Source: Campylobacter sp. (GTDB lineage: Bacteria > Campylobacterota > Campylobacteria > Campylobacterales > Campylobacteraceae). From it: DNA of 64,000 bases. Positions 1 through 8,551 of this stretch are shown piece by piece. Within the stretch, counting starts at the first letter, position 1. Each line of letters opens with the position of its first letter. The stretch spans positions 37,673-101,672 of the forward strand of contig NZ_JAHZBQ010000004.1 of assembly GCF_019423325.1 (NCBI RefSeq), read 5' to 3'. The position numbers were made by a program, and so were the translations under genes. The notes under the pieces are model-generated. The model saw only the letters and a program-made list of their open reading frames with translations. It had not been told where the DNA came from and did no database searches.

Positions 1-268
1 ACTCGCAGACCTCGCTTTGCGAGACGTAGCCGATGATTTCGGCGCGCCCTTTGGCGCTGAGGCTCGCCATATCCTTGCCGTCGATTGAAATTTTACCGCG
101 CAGGGGCTCAAGCGTGCCGCTGATTAAATTTAAAAGCGTCGATTTTCCCGCGCCGTTTTGCCCCAAAATCGTCAGCATCGCGCCCGCTTCGAGGTTTAAG
201 TTCACGTCGCGCAGCGTCAGAGGGGCGGATTTTGCGTAGCCGAAGTCTAAGCTCTCGATCTTAACCAT
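1..268 (-). CDS. ABC importer ATP-binding subunit (FecE-like), 3' part cut by window edge
   Basis: Reading leftwards from an ATG at 268, the frame stays open to the window edge and gives the first 89 residues of an ABC ATPase. The Walker A motif GQNGAGKST is clear, preceded by a typical N-terminal strand (MVKIESLDFGY) and followed by the start of the Q-loop region (IIGYVSQSE). It overlaps the 3' end of the FecCD permease by 8 bp, the usual coupling in iron-siderophore, haem and cobalamin importers. By family it would energise uptake through that permease from the cytoplasmic face. The substrate cannot be read from the sequence, and the signature motif and Walker B lie outside the window. Confidence 0.85.
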   Translation of the reverse strand, partial: MVKIESLDFGYAKSAPLTLRDVNLNLEAGAMLTILGQNGAGKSTLLNLISGTLEPLRGKISIDGKDMASLSAKGRAEIIGYVSQSEVCE

Positions 269-1253
269 TTAGCTTCCTTTTGTTTTTAAGTAGGATGAAT
301 ATAAAAAATAGCGTGCCGATGAAGCCCGTAAGCACCCCCAGCGGGATCTCGCTTTGATTTATGCTGCGCGCTACGTCGTCTACGATGAGCACGAAGATCG
401 CGCTTAAAAATATGCTCGCCGGGATCGCCTTGGTGTTGCTAACGCCCACGATCATGCGCGTTAGATGCGGCATCAAAAGCCCCACCCACGCGACTATGCC
501 GCTGATACACACGCTACTTGCGGTTAGCAGCGTCGCGCAGACGATGATGATGCCCCGCTCCAGCACGACGTTTACGCCGAGCTTCGCTGCCGTCGCATCG
601 CCCATGGATAGGACGTTTATGCGGTAGCTCATCAGCACCAAGATAGCGATACAAACCCCCATCACCGGCGCTATCATCGCCAGCACGGAGGGATCGACCT
701 TCGCGAGGCTTCCTAGCTGCCAATACACGATGTCTGCAAGCTTCGTCTCGGGATCCGCCATAAATTTTAAAAACCCAATCAACGCGCCCATCAGACCGCT
801 TACGATGATGCCGGCAAGCACAAGCATTATGGTGGCGCTCGAACGCAGCGCGCGCGTAATCAGAAGCGTAATGCAAACCGCCGCAAGCCCAAAAACGAAG
901 GCGAAAAGCTGGATCAAAAGGATATTTAGATCAAGCAGGATCGCGATCGCCGCGCCTACGCAGGCTCCGGCGCTGACGCCTAAGAGATCTGGCGAGACGA
1001 GTTGGTTTTTAAAGACACCCTGATACGCCGTGCCGCTGATGCCCAGCGCCGCGCCCACGAGCACCGCGGCGATGATGCGCGGCAAGCGCACATCCATAAC
1101 GACGTTGTGGACGTTTTGCGCTACTTCGCCGCCGCTAAGCGCTTTTAAAACCTCGGCGATGCTTAGGCCGAAGCGCCCTATACAAAGCGATATCGCAATC
1201 GTTGCAATCGTCGCCAGTATCAGCAGCAGGAGCATAAATTTAAAATTTTTCAT
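261..1253 (-). CDS. FecCD-family ABC transporter permease
   Basis: This 330-residue protein has about nine or ten hydrophobic segments and the FecCD/BtuC signature stretches (RLPRIIAAVLVGAALGISG near residue 55; GLLMPHLTRMIVG near 260; PLGVLTGFIG near the C-terminus). Length and motifs match permeases that import Fe-siderophore, haem or vitamin B12 across the inner membrane with a FecE-type ATPase. That ATPase gene follows with an 8-bp overlap. No substrate-binding protein is visible on the upstream side, so it may lie beyond the left edge. Substrate unknown; the family call is secure. Confidence 0.9.
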   Translation of the reverse strand: MKNFKFMLLLLILATIATIAISLCIGRFGLSIAEVLKALSGGEVAQNVHNVVMDVRLPRIIAAVLVGAALGISGTAYQGVFKNQLVSPDLLGVSAGACVGAAIAILLDLNILLIQLFAFVFGLAAVCITLLITRALRSSATIMLVLAGIIVSGLMGALIGFLKFMADPETKLADIVYWQLGSLAKVDPSVLAMIAPVMGVCIAILVLMSYRINVLSMGDATAAKLGVNVVLERGIIIVCATLLTASSVCISGIVAWVGLLMPHLTRMIVGVSNTKAIPASIFLSAIFVLIVDDVARSINQSEIPLGVLTGFIGTLFFIFILLKNKRKLNG

Positions 1254-2069
1254 ACCTTCCCTTGCTTTAAATTTTATCTTTTGCCTTAAATTTAATCTTT
1301 GAAATTTCGCCTCGTTGAAACCTGTTTAAAATTCCGCCCTTCGGCTCGTAGGCGAAAGGCTTGCAGTAAAATTCCTTCGTGATGGCTCCAAGATCAATAT
1401 TTCAGAAAAGATCCGGATGAAAATTTTAGCCGCCTACAAGATTTGTAGTGACGTCCTCGCGCCCGTGCAGTCCCAGCCGAAAATGTTTGCAGGCGCAGCA
1501 TAGACGCGCTTTTGTCGCACCGCCTCAAGCTGCGAAACGCAGGACTTGACAGCAGCGCCTCCGCCTCGCACGACATTTTCTATCGATGATGACGCAGAGA
1601 CTGCAGCGACTTTGATTTATACATCTAAATCCTTAAACAGATGTGGCATTTTAGCATATATCATATTAAATTTTTATGATTTTAGCTTTCATATACGCGA
1701 GCGAAATTTAATGGCGTGCAGCTCCGTGTAATAAGGCTTTTAGCAAAATTTAGCTTGCGGATTTCAGATGAGCGTCTACGAAATTTATGCTGAGATGGAA
1801 TTTTAAAATTTCATCCGTTCGCGAAAGATAGACTTAAACCTGATGGCAGAATTTTGCCTGGCTAAATTTCGCCTATTTAGCAGCAGACAGCGCGCGGCGA
1901 AATTTTACGTAGGATTTTAAGATTTGATTTAGAATTCCGTAAACGGATACTGCGCGAAAATTTTCTCTTTATTAGGCCCCGGTTTTGCTAGCCACTTAGT
2001 CTTAGAATTTTATTAGCCGTTTGGATGCGGGATTTTATTTGCCCGCAAGAGGTTAAATTTTATCATGAA
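1254..2069. other. Non-coding stretch between the permease gene and cooS
   Basis: About 0.8 kb without a credible gene. Short open frames exist on both strands but lack ribosome binding sites and family resemblance. The DNA alternates GC-rich patches with many AAATTT/AAATTTT words, the style of most intergenic DNA in this window. The permease promoter should lie at the left end, but I see no convincing -10 box or riboswitch. Confidence 0.5.
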
Positions 2070-2100
2070 ATTTCGCATCGTTTAAAATGCGATGCGAAAT
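2070..2100 (-). terminator. Stem-loop terminator after cooS
   Basis: Perfect 11-bp inverted repeat (ATTTCGCATCG / CGATGCGAAAT) with a 9-nt loop, starting 14 nt beyond the cooS stop codon. The following minus-strand sequence is AT-rich rather than a clean T run, so termination may be partly leaky. Confidence 0.7.
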
Positions 2101-2114
2101 GAATCCGTCCGTTG

Positions 2115-4835
2115 CTACTGCCAGCCTAGGGATTTGCGTTTTAAGCGCATGTCGCTTACCATTTTTAGCGCAAGCGCGACCGGATCGGTATCTACGTGCA
2201 TCACAGAGCCAAGCGCTCGCCTGGTGCCCTCTTTGAAAAAGTGTATGACATTTGCGGAGCCGTGGATTTGATACTCGACGCAGTGATATGAGTCGATGCC
2301 CATTAGACGGAATCCGAGCGAGGCATCGACGCCCTTTTCGTTCGCCCACTCGGGAGAAGTGAAGGCAAGCGGCAGCTCGTAGAGATTTTTGTCTAGCACC
2401 CCTGCGATACCTGCGAAAATTCCGCTGGAGCGAGTATTATCGATACACTCACCCACGTGCCAAACCGGCGGAAGCTCATCTTTTTCTAAAAATGCCCGCA
2501 GCGACGCGCCTGCTTTTTTATACGCGCTTTTTTGGCAAAAGCCCAGCTTCATTAGTGGGAACGACGCGCAGCCGTTGGTTAGGATTAGGACGTTATTTTC
2601 GATTAGGGTTTGTGCGACATCTATGATAGCGCGCTCATAAGGCACTTTAGGATTGGTGCAGCCGACCATATTTACGATGCCTAAAATTTCACCGCTTTTT
2701 AGCGCGTGCGCTAACGGCTCCATGCCGCCGTAGTGCTTATGGACGAATTCTACCGAAAAGCCAACTTCGGCCTCGACTTCATACGGCGGGATATATACCG
2801 GCAGTCCCTTGCGCTTTTCGTGAGATTGCAATGCGCGGTCTAGAATTTTACGCGCTAAATTCCTAGTCTCGGCGATATTGCTATGGTGATGATCGTAGCC
2901 TATATGCTCGGCTCCGGGAAGCCTAGCTGATGAGCTTGTGGTAACGACCTTGGTCTGGAAGCAGTTAGCCACGTCCATAATCGCAGGATAGACATCTTGG
3001 ACATCGGCGACCCACAGATCAAGCGCGCCCGTGCCTATGACGAGTTCGGCAGTTACGGCGTTTGAGAGCGGCACAACGCCCCAGTTGCGATACATCGCCG
3101 ATAGCCCAGAACAGCACACGCCGTAAAATGCGATCCCATGCGCGCCTATTGCGCGAGCCTTGTCTTGGTACTCCTTAGAATTTCCGATCTCCACTATTAG
3201 GCTTACTAATGTCGGCAGATGTCCGTGCACGGCGATATTGACCCAGCCTTTTTTGAGTGCGCCCATATTGCTTTTGGAAGTTACGCGATCTCCTACGCCA
3301 AATAGCGCATCCGTAGCGATATTCGCAGCTACTACGCCGGTGAATGTAAAAGCAAGCCCGCAGCGCAAAAGATGCTGCATCACGCTGCGCCAGTCTCCGT
3401 CCGTGCCTACACCCGTTCGGTGATACGCCTCAAAGACTTCGTTATACGCACTAATCGGCAAGATATCCAGCTTGCGCCATACCTCTTGACGCTCCTTGGG
3501 TGCGAGCGCAGTGATGGTTTTATACTCGCCGCTACTTTGCGAAAGATCTGTCAAAAGCGTATCGGCAAGCTCGATCGCTACCTCTTTTAACTCTCTGCCC
3601 TCAGTTGGAATTCCAAAGGCTTTGGCGGTATTGATGATTTTGTATTCGCCTATTATGGGCAGATCTAGCTTGCCCTGTGCCGCCCATTTTAGCGACAGCA
3701 GAAGCTCTCTGGCGTGCGCGCCGTGTTGAGCTACGCCGGCAGCTACTTGGCGCAGTAGGTTGCGCGATACGATGAGATCGGCGTCCGCACCGCAAGTGCC
3801 GCGATCGGCCTTTTTAGTAATTTTGCAAGGTCCCATATTGCAGATCCTACAGCATACTCCGGTAAGCCCATAGCTACACATAGGCATCTGTTTGTCGAAA
3901 CGATCAAACGCCGTATCTACGCCGATCTGCTCCATCCTAAGCATCATTTCGCGCACGGCGGGATCAGGGGTTTTCTCAAGTACTTCTTGTTTTGTGGGGA
4001 AGGTCTTTTTGTATTCAAGCACCGCCTTCATATAATCCGCCGTAAATTCCGCCTCGTGAAAATGCTCGAAAAGATTGCCCTGCGCGTCTTTATGTGTGTG
4101 CGGACTAGCCTCTGCGGGCACTAAAACTTTTGGGATGCCGTGTTCGTCAAATCCGATAATCGCGCGATGAGAGTGGGGTTTGTGATCATGGTTATGTTTG
4201 TTGTGCTCGTGCGAGCTGATGGCGGAATCCTCGTCGTGCTCATGCGAAGACGCCGCAGAATTTGCGCCGTATTCGTGTAAATAGGCTGCGAGATTCTCTT
4301 CTTGATCGTGCGAGTGGGTCGCAAGATCTTCGTAGTGTAGATGCGAATGGATTGCGGAGCTATCGCTATGCTCGTGCGAGCAAGAGAAATGGTCTTTGCT
4401 GCTTGGGCTCTTCGCAGGATTTGAGATGGAATTTGTCAAAGAATCAGCCATGGAATTTGTTGTAGAGTTTATTGCGGATTTTTTAGCGTTGCCTGCGCTT
4501 TGAGTGCTTGAGTGCGCCGCAAAGTTCGTGCCTGAAGCAGAGCGTGTGCTATCATCGTAACTCGGTGCGGAATTTTTGGCTTCGCAATCGCACTCGTCGC
4601 AGGAATTCTCACCTGCGGCGCGATTTTTAGAAATTTTGTCGCGAGTAAGCGAGGCGGAAGTCGTAGAATTTGCGGTGGAATTTTTAGCAGTGCTTACACT
4701 TTTGTTGAAAACGGACGTGGAGGAGCTTTTGAGCGCATTTGCGGCGGAATTTTCTCCCGTATTCGCAGCAAAATTTTCATCCGTCGCAGCCTTTTTGCGT
4801 GAGTCTTTTTGTTTTGAGATTTTGTCGTTTGCCAT
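2115..4835 (-). CDS. cooS: Anaerobic Ni-CO dehydrogenase catalytic subunit with long His-rich N-terminal extension
   Basis: 906 residues; the family is normally about 640. The core begins near residue 290 and carries the D/B-cluster cysteines C320, C328, C329, C332, C337 and C348 (C-x7-CC-x2-C-x4-C then RGTCG), HGH at 537-539, GVCCSG at 572-577, GCTN with C726, NGCAS with C756, GECID with C797, and SPEW..EK with K834. The family reaction is CO + H2O to CO2 with two electrons at a Ni-Fe-S C-cluster. The first ~260 residues are an Asn/Ser-rich segment followed by about 23 His in residues 149-260. The ATG is supported by AAGGAG seven bases upstream, so the extension is really encoded. At the usual DVQC motif this protein has DVQD (D614), so one expected C-cluster ligand seems changed. 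No cooC, cooF or acs gene is adjacent. It lies 216 bp downstream of the nos cluster, with its own AT-rich leader. CODH-family identity is secure; CO-oxidising activity is not. Confidence 0.88.
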   Translation of the reverse strand: MANDKISKQKDSRKKAATDENFAANTGENSAANALKSSSTSVFNKSVSTAKNSTANSTTSASLTRDKISKNRAAGENSCDECDCEAKNSAPSYDDSTRSASGTNFAAHSSTQSAGNAKKSAINSTTNSMADSLTNSISNPAKSPSSKDHFSCSHEHSDSSAIHSHLHYEDLATHSHDQEENLAAYLHEYGANSAASSHEHDEDSAISSHEHNKHNHDHKPHSHRAIIGFDEHGIPKVLVPAEASPHTHKDAQGNLFEHFHEAEFTADYMKAVLEYKKTFPTKQEVLEKTPDPAVREMMLRMEQIGVDTAFDRFDKQMPMCSYGLTGVCCRICNMGPCKITKKADRGTCGADADLIVSRNLLRQVAAGVAQHGAHARELLLSLKWAAQGKLDLPIIGEYKIINTAKAFGIPTEGRELKEVAIELADTLLTDLSQSSGEYKTITALAPKERQEVWRKLDILPISAYNEVFEAYHRTGVGTDGDWRSVMQHLLRCGLAFTFTGVVAANIATDALFGVGDRVTSKSNMGALKKGWVNIAVHGHLPTLVSLIVEIGNSKEYQDKARAIGAHGIAFYGVCCSGLSAMYRNWGVVPLSNAVTAELVIGTGALDLWVADVQDVYPAIMDVANCFQTKVVTTSSSARLPGAEHIGYDHHHSNIAETRNLARKILDRALQSHEKRKGLPVYIPPYEVEAEVGFSVEFVHKHYGGMEPLAHALKSGEILGIVNMVGCTNPKVPYERAIIDVAQTLIENNVLILTNGCASFPLMKLGFCQKSAYKKAGASLRAFLEKDELPPVWHVGECIDNTRSSGIFAGIAGVLDKNLYELPLAFTSPEWANEKGVDASLGFRLMGIDSYHCVEYQIHGSANVIHFFKEGTRRALGSVMHVDTDPVALALKMVSDMRLKRKSLGWQ

Positions 4836-5051
4836 GACGTCTCCTTAAAATTTATTTTAAAAATAAGCGAGAATGTAGAGCTCAATAAATATACTGAAAA
4901 ACTACACTATTTAATTCTTATAGATAAAATTTAACGTGATTGTATTTTTTAATTGCTTTAAATTCCCTTAATAGCGCACTAAAATAAAAGATAAAATTTT
5001 ATGAATAAAATATACTAAATAACTTAGTTTAAATTTTGCCGAGCGGCACGA

Positions 5052-5750
5052 TCATCTTAGATAATCGATTAGCTTAGCGGAGATTTCGCGAAACTGCAAA
5101 ATTTTATGCCCCTTTTTCTCGCGCATGAAGTCTTGCGCGTCGCGCAATCTTGCAAACGTGATAAGATCGTCGCCTCTGGCGCTTTGCAGCACGCTGCCGA
5201 AGACATAAAACGCGTCCTGCGCCCGCAAAATTTCGCCGCTTGCGTAATCGGTAACGTAAAGCTCCGCACTGCCGAAATTCGCGTCCGTAGAATTTGCCTC
5301 GCGGGAATTTGCGCTAGCGGAATTTGCCTCGCCTAAATTGCCGCTAACTGGATTTTTGCTCTCAGAATTCGCCCCCAAAGAATTTTCATTCTCAGAATTC
5401 ATCTTTGCGGAAGCTCCGTTAAAATTTGCGCCCGAGCTCTCACCCTCGAAAAAATACGCAAACATCGCCTTGGGCGAAGCAAACGCGAGCGCGCTGCCGT
5501 CTTTAAGCCTTGCATAAGCGCGAAATTCGGGATGCGCGCTAGTATCGATGCCGTATTTGGCGCAGGTGAGATTTACGTCTTTTAGCCACGCAAGATCGCG
5601 CGCGGGTTTGGAATTTTGCGCCGAACCGAGACCAGTATTATCAGGCGCGCTTAAATTCTGCGCCGAGCTAGAGCTTTGCGTCGTGGAATTTTGTATCTCC
5701 GCTGCGCCGCAAAGCGCTATAAATGTCGCCAAAATGAGTGGAAATTTCAC
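5052..5750 (-). CDS. Second NosL-like protein, degenerate metal site and N/S-rich insert
   Basis: 232 residues with an N-terminal export signal. The C-terminal half is NosL-like (LYVTDYASGE near 164, then AFYVFGS and DLITFARLRDAQDF), and the first half matches the region after the NosL metal motif (dG...FASPKAMFAYF). The usual CxxCGM copper motif is reduced to CAKYGI at C63, so the second Cys and the Met are gone. A low-complexity Asn/Ser/Glu insert occupies about residues 104-160. Two PglB-type sequons are present (DVNLT with N60, EANST with N153). It overlaps nosY by 4 bp and ends the nos cluster. By family it would assist copper delivery to NosZ, but loss of the motif suggests a changed or structural role. 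Confidence 0.75.
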   Translation of the reverse strand: MKFPLILATFIALCGAAEIQNSTTQSSSSAQNLSAPDNTGLGSAQNSKPARDLAWLKDVNLTCAKYGIDTSAHPEFRAYARLKDGSALAFASPKAMFAYFFEGESSGANFNGASAKMNSENENSLGANSESKNPVSGNLGEANSASANSREANSTDANFGSAELYVTDYASGEILRAQDAFYVFGSVLQSARGDDLITFARLRDAQDFMREKKGHKILQFREISAKLIDYLR

Positions 5751-6574
5751 GCCAAATCCTTCGATCTAAAGATAAAATAGCCCAAAACGAGGCTCGCCGC
5801 GCCCAGCGCGATCGGATAGAGCAGCGAAAAGGCGATGAAAAGCCCGCGCCCGAAGTGATCTAGGATAAAATACGCCGTCGTGCCGATGACTGCAAGATCG
5901 GGATCAAATAGGCTGATAGCGGCGATGCGGAAGTCCTCCATCGGGTTTGCGAGAGCGATCGCAAAGATCAAATTTTCGTTCACGCCCGTTTTTGCGAGCA
6001 GTCCGATCAGCACGAGATCCAAAAACGCAAGGCAGAAAAGCCAGACGAAAAACGCAAGCCCAAGCCCCATCTCTTGGCTTTTTGAGACGGCGCAGATCAA
6101 AAAAGCGATCCCTAAAAACGCCGCACACAAGCTAAAAAGCAGCCCCGTATAAAGCAGGCAGATCGCCCACGGAATGCCCGTGCCTTTGATCGCGCCCCAA
6201 ACGATCGCAAGCAGCAGCGACAAAAATATCGGCACGAACACTCCAAATAGCCTTCCCAGCGCCTTTCCGTAATAATACTGTGCCTGCGAGATCGGAAAGC
6301 TTAGCAGGTATTCTAAGATATTTAGGTCGCGATCTGCTAGGATCGCCTTGCTGGTGGTGACGAGCACGAAGACGGGCAGGATGATGATGCAGATCTGAAT
6401 AAACAGCAGCAGCAGTCGCGAAAGCCCGCTGAAACCGAGCACGCGCGAATCGGTCACCCCCGTGATGAAAAACGCCGCCACGAGCCCGCTAAAGATCAGC
6501 AGATAGAGCAAAAACCAGCGCGAGCGGAAGGATTCTTTGATATCCAAAGCGGCGATGGTGAGTAAATTTTTCAT
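5747..6574 (-). CDS. nosY: NosY, ABC-2 type permease of the nitrous oxide reductase maturation transporter
   Basis: 275 residues, mostly membrane-embedded with about six segments, opening with the NosY-like MKNLLTIAALDIKESFRSRW. The loop DRDLNILEYLLSFPISQAQYYYGK is typical of NosY/ABC-2 permeases. It should pair with the NosF ATPase and act with NosD in maturing the CuZ centre of NosZ. In this genome nosY is separated from nosF-nosL by a 666-bp non-coding gap, whereas these genes are normally adjacent. It is translationally coupled to the second nosL-like gene. Confidence 0.88.
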   Translation of the reverse strand: MKNLLTIAALDIKESFRSRWFLLYLLIFSGLVAAFFITGVTDSRVLGFSGLSRLLLLFIQICIIILPVFVLVTTSKAILADRDLNILEYLLSFPISQAQYYYGKALGRLFGVFVPIFLSLLLAIVWGAIKGTGIPWAICLLYTGLLFSLCAAFLGIAFLICAVSKSQEMGLGLAFFVWLFCLAFLDLVLIGLLAKTGVNENLIFAIALANPMEDFRIAAISLFDPDLAVIGTTAYFILDHFGRGLFIAFSLLYPIALGAASLVLGYFIFRSKDLA

Positions 6575-7240
6575 TCTTTTCCTTTTATTTTATTGCGCCT
6601 CGGTGCGCTTTTAAATTTATATTTCTCGCGCGGCTTAAATGCACCGCCCGTCTTTAAATTTTAGCCTCGTTTTGCAGCGCGGATTTCGCGGCCTTAAATT
6701 TTGCCCGTCTAGCGTTTAAACAGGCGGCGAAATTTTATCCGCCGCCTGCGACTGCGGATCGCGCATAAATTTTAAATTTACGGCTTGCTTGTGGCGCTTG
6801 CAAACAGCGCGTCGTTCGCAGTCCGCTATCCGTCGTCCGCCGCAGTTTTAAAATTTAGCCGTTTGACGGGCCGCTTAAATTTCAATTCCGCAAAATTTCA
6901 AAGCCGGGCGTATCCCGCGGCATAAATTTTAAAATTCTAAAAATCCCGCATCGGCGAATTCTGCGCCGGATAAATTTTAAATTTACGGCGAAATTTTAAG
7001 CTAGCGCGTCCATGTAAATTTTAATTCGGCAGAACGAAATCTCGCGCCGTGCGTTAAATTTAGCTACGTTACAAGATAAAATTTTGCAGCCGTTTCCTAA
7101 GCCTAGCTTTGCCTCGTGCCGAAGTTGCAAAGTAAAATTTTATCTCGTCTGCTCTCGTTTACGGCGGCGCGATAAAATTTTACGCTTTAAATTTAGCGTA
7201 AAACGAAGCCGCTTAAAATTTCGTCTTAGCCAAAGCGTCC
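6575..7240. other. 666-bp non-coding gap inside the nos cluster
   Basis: Separates nosL from nosY. I find no coding frame with a ribosome binding site. The stretch is dense in AAATTT(T) words spaced by GC-rich runs and holds an inverted repeat at 6721-6748. It may carry a separate promoter for nosY and the second nosL, or be the remains of a lost gene. Confidence 0.5.
6721..6748. terminator. Inverted repeat in the nosL-nosY gap, possible terminator or attenuator
   Basis: CAGGCGGCG and CGCCGCCTG form a perfect 9-bp stem around a 10-nt AT-rich loop. It lies about 490 bases past the nosL stop and 150 bases before nosY. No T run follows, so function is uncertain. Confidence 0.4.
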
Positions 7241-7921
7241 TTAATGCGCGTGCCCCGAATGCATATCGTGCGCCGTGCCGTTGCCCTCGTGCATCTGCCC
7301 CATATCGTGCGGTGAGCCTTGAGGATGTGCCGTGCTACCCGCATCGCCGCCGCCCATATCATGCTTAGGTTCGCTCATGCCGTGCTCTGCGGAGTGAGGG
7401 TCCTTCATGCCGCCCATATCGCCATGATCGTGCATACTTCCCATATTGCCGTGCGCATCGCGACCCATATCGCCCATTCCCATGCCGTGCGAGCCGCCGC
7501 CTGCCTTAAGTGCCGCGACTACTTGATCGAAGCTGAAGTCTTGCTTGCCCTCTTGTTTGTTTTTAAACGCGCCCCAGCCGAACGACATAGGGGTTTTAAA
7601 GCCCTTGTAAAAATGCGCCGTGCGTGCGTCGATAAACTCGCCGTTGCCGCTAGCGTCATTGATGTAAATTTTGGCGTCCTTTAGCCAGTTTAGTTTGTCG
7701 TTGGTAACCATAAAATCCACCAAGCAGCCGATGTCGTCAAAGTAGTGGTTTTTGCCGTCCACGCGCACATCGACGCTGAAGCGGTTGTCGCTGATCGCCA
7801 TCTGGCAGTGCTCGCATACGTCTCTGTCGTAATGGACGTTGCCGTAGTCTTTCTCGTCGCCGCAGCCTAAAAACGTAAGCGCAACAAGTGCGCAAAGTAA
7901 AGCTTTAAACATTTTTGTCAT
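7241..7921 (-). CDS. nosL: NosL copper-delivery lipoprotein with Met/His-rich tail
   Basis: 226 residues. A signal peptide ends in a lipobox (FLGC, C20), so this should be an outward-facing lipoprotein. The NosL copper motif is intact as CEHCQM (residues 36-41), followed by the family's FDDIGCLVDFM and FIDARTAHF regions. From about residue 142 to the end the protein is a low-complexity tail with roughly 14 His and 12 Met in some 85 residues (GMGMGDM, MHDHGDM, HDMHSGHAH), far longer than standard NosL proteins. Known NosL proteins bind Cu(I) for NosZ maturation; the tail is likely to bind further copper. It overlaps nosF by 17 bp and precedes the 666-bp gap. Confidence 0.9.
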   Translation of the reverse strand: MTKMFKALLCALVALTFLGCGDEKDYGNVHYDRDVCEHCQMAISDNRFSVDVRVDGKNHYFDDIGCLVDFMVTNDKLNWLKDAKIYINDASGNGEFIDARTAHFYKGFKTPMSFGWGAFKNKQEGKQDFSFDQVVAALKAGGGSHGMGMGDMGRDAHGNMGSMHDHGDMGGMKDPHSAEHGMSEPKHDMGGGDAGSTAHPQGSPHDMGQMHEGNGTAHDMHSGHAH

Positions 7922-8543
7922 CTACGATCCTCCCTAGATCCATTGAAATCATTCTTTTTACCAGCCCTCCCACTTCCTCGAGCCTATGCGAGATAAAGAT
8001 CAAGCTTTTGTCTTTTGCGTGGTTGTGCAAAAGCGTCTTAAAACGCTCACGCGCGCTCGGATCGAGATTGGCGGTCGGTTCGTCGAAAATCATCGCCTTG
8101 CTAGCTCTGCCGAATGCTAGCGCAATTAAAAATTTTTGCTTCATACCGCCGGATAGCTTATGAAAAGGTTTGTTTAAATTTGAACTCAGATCAAGCTCCA
8201 TTTCACTGCAGAATTTTACTATATCCGCTCTGCTTGCGTCTGCCGTACGCTCGGCGAAGTAGATGAGCTCATTTAGGCTCAGCTTAAGCGGCGGCGGAGT
8301 TTGCGGCACGAAGCTGATACCGCGTAGAGCGCGGCTGCGCTGCTTAAACGAATCAAATCCGTCGATAGCGACGCTGCCGCTTGTGGGTATGTATTCGCCC
8401 AAAATCGTCCGCATCAGTGAGCTTTTGCCCGCGCCGTTTTGCCCGACGAAAAGCACCTGCTCGCCATCATCGATATTTAGATTGATATCTTTTAAAACGA
8501 ATTGATCTGCGAATTTCTTGCTTACGTTTTTAATCTCTATCAT
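7905..8543 (-). CDS. nosF: NosF, ABC ATPase of the NosZ maturation transporter
   Basis: 212 residues with a complete ABC ATPase motif set: Walker A GQNGAGKSS near residue 34, signature LSGGMKQK near 128, Walker B MIFDEPTANLD near 150 and the switch histidine in FISHR near 185. In the family, NosF powers the NosFY complex that supports sulfur/copper assembly of CuZ with NosD. It is 8 bp downstream of nosH and overlaps nosL by 17 bp. It is on the short side for the family but no motif is missing. Confidence 0.92.
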   Translation of the reverse strand: MIEIKNVSKKFADQFVLKDINLNIDDGEQVLFVGQNGAGKSSLMRTILGEYIPTSGSVAIDGFDSFKQRSRALRGISFVPQTPPPLKLSLNELIYFAERTADASRADIVKFCSEMELDLSSNLNKPFHKLSGGMKQKFLIALAFGRASKAMIFDEPTANLDPSARERFKTLLHNHAKDKSLIFISHRLEEVGGLVKRMISMDLGRIVDDKNV

Positions 8544-8551
8544 AGACTTCC

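Noticed and set aside
1254..1400. Cobalamin or other riboswitch before the FecCD permease
   Set aside because: No B12-box-like sequence or convincing multi-stem fold could be recognised by eye.
1394..1731. Short overlapping open frames on both strands upstream of the FecCD permease
   Set aside because: No ribosome binding site, no family resemblance and composed of the intergenic AAATTT-type words.
4121..4465. Frames opposite the His-rich CODH extension
   Set aside because: They are shadows of the biased His/Asp/Ser codons on the coding strand; cooS has the ribosome binding site and continuous frame.
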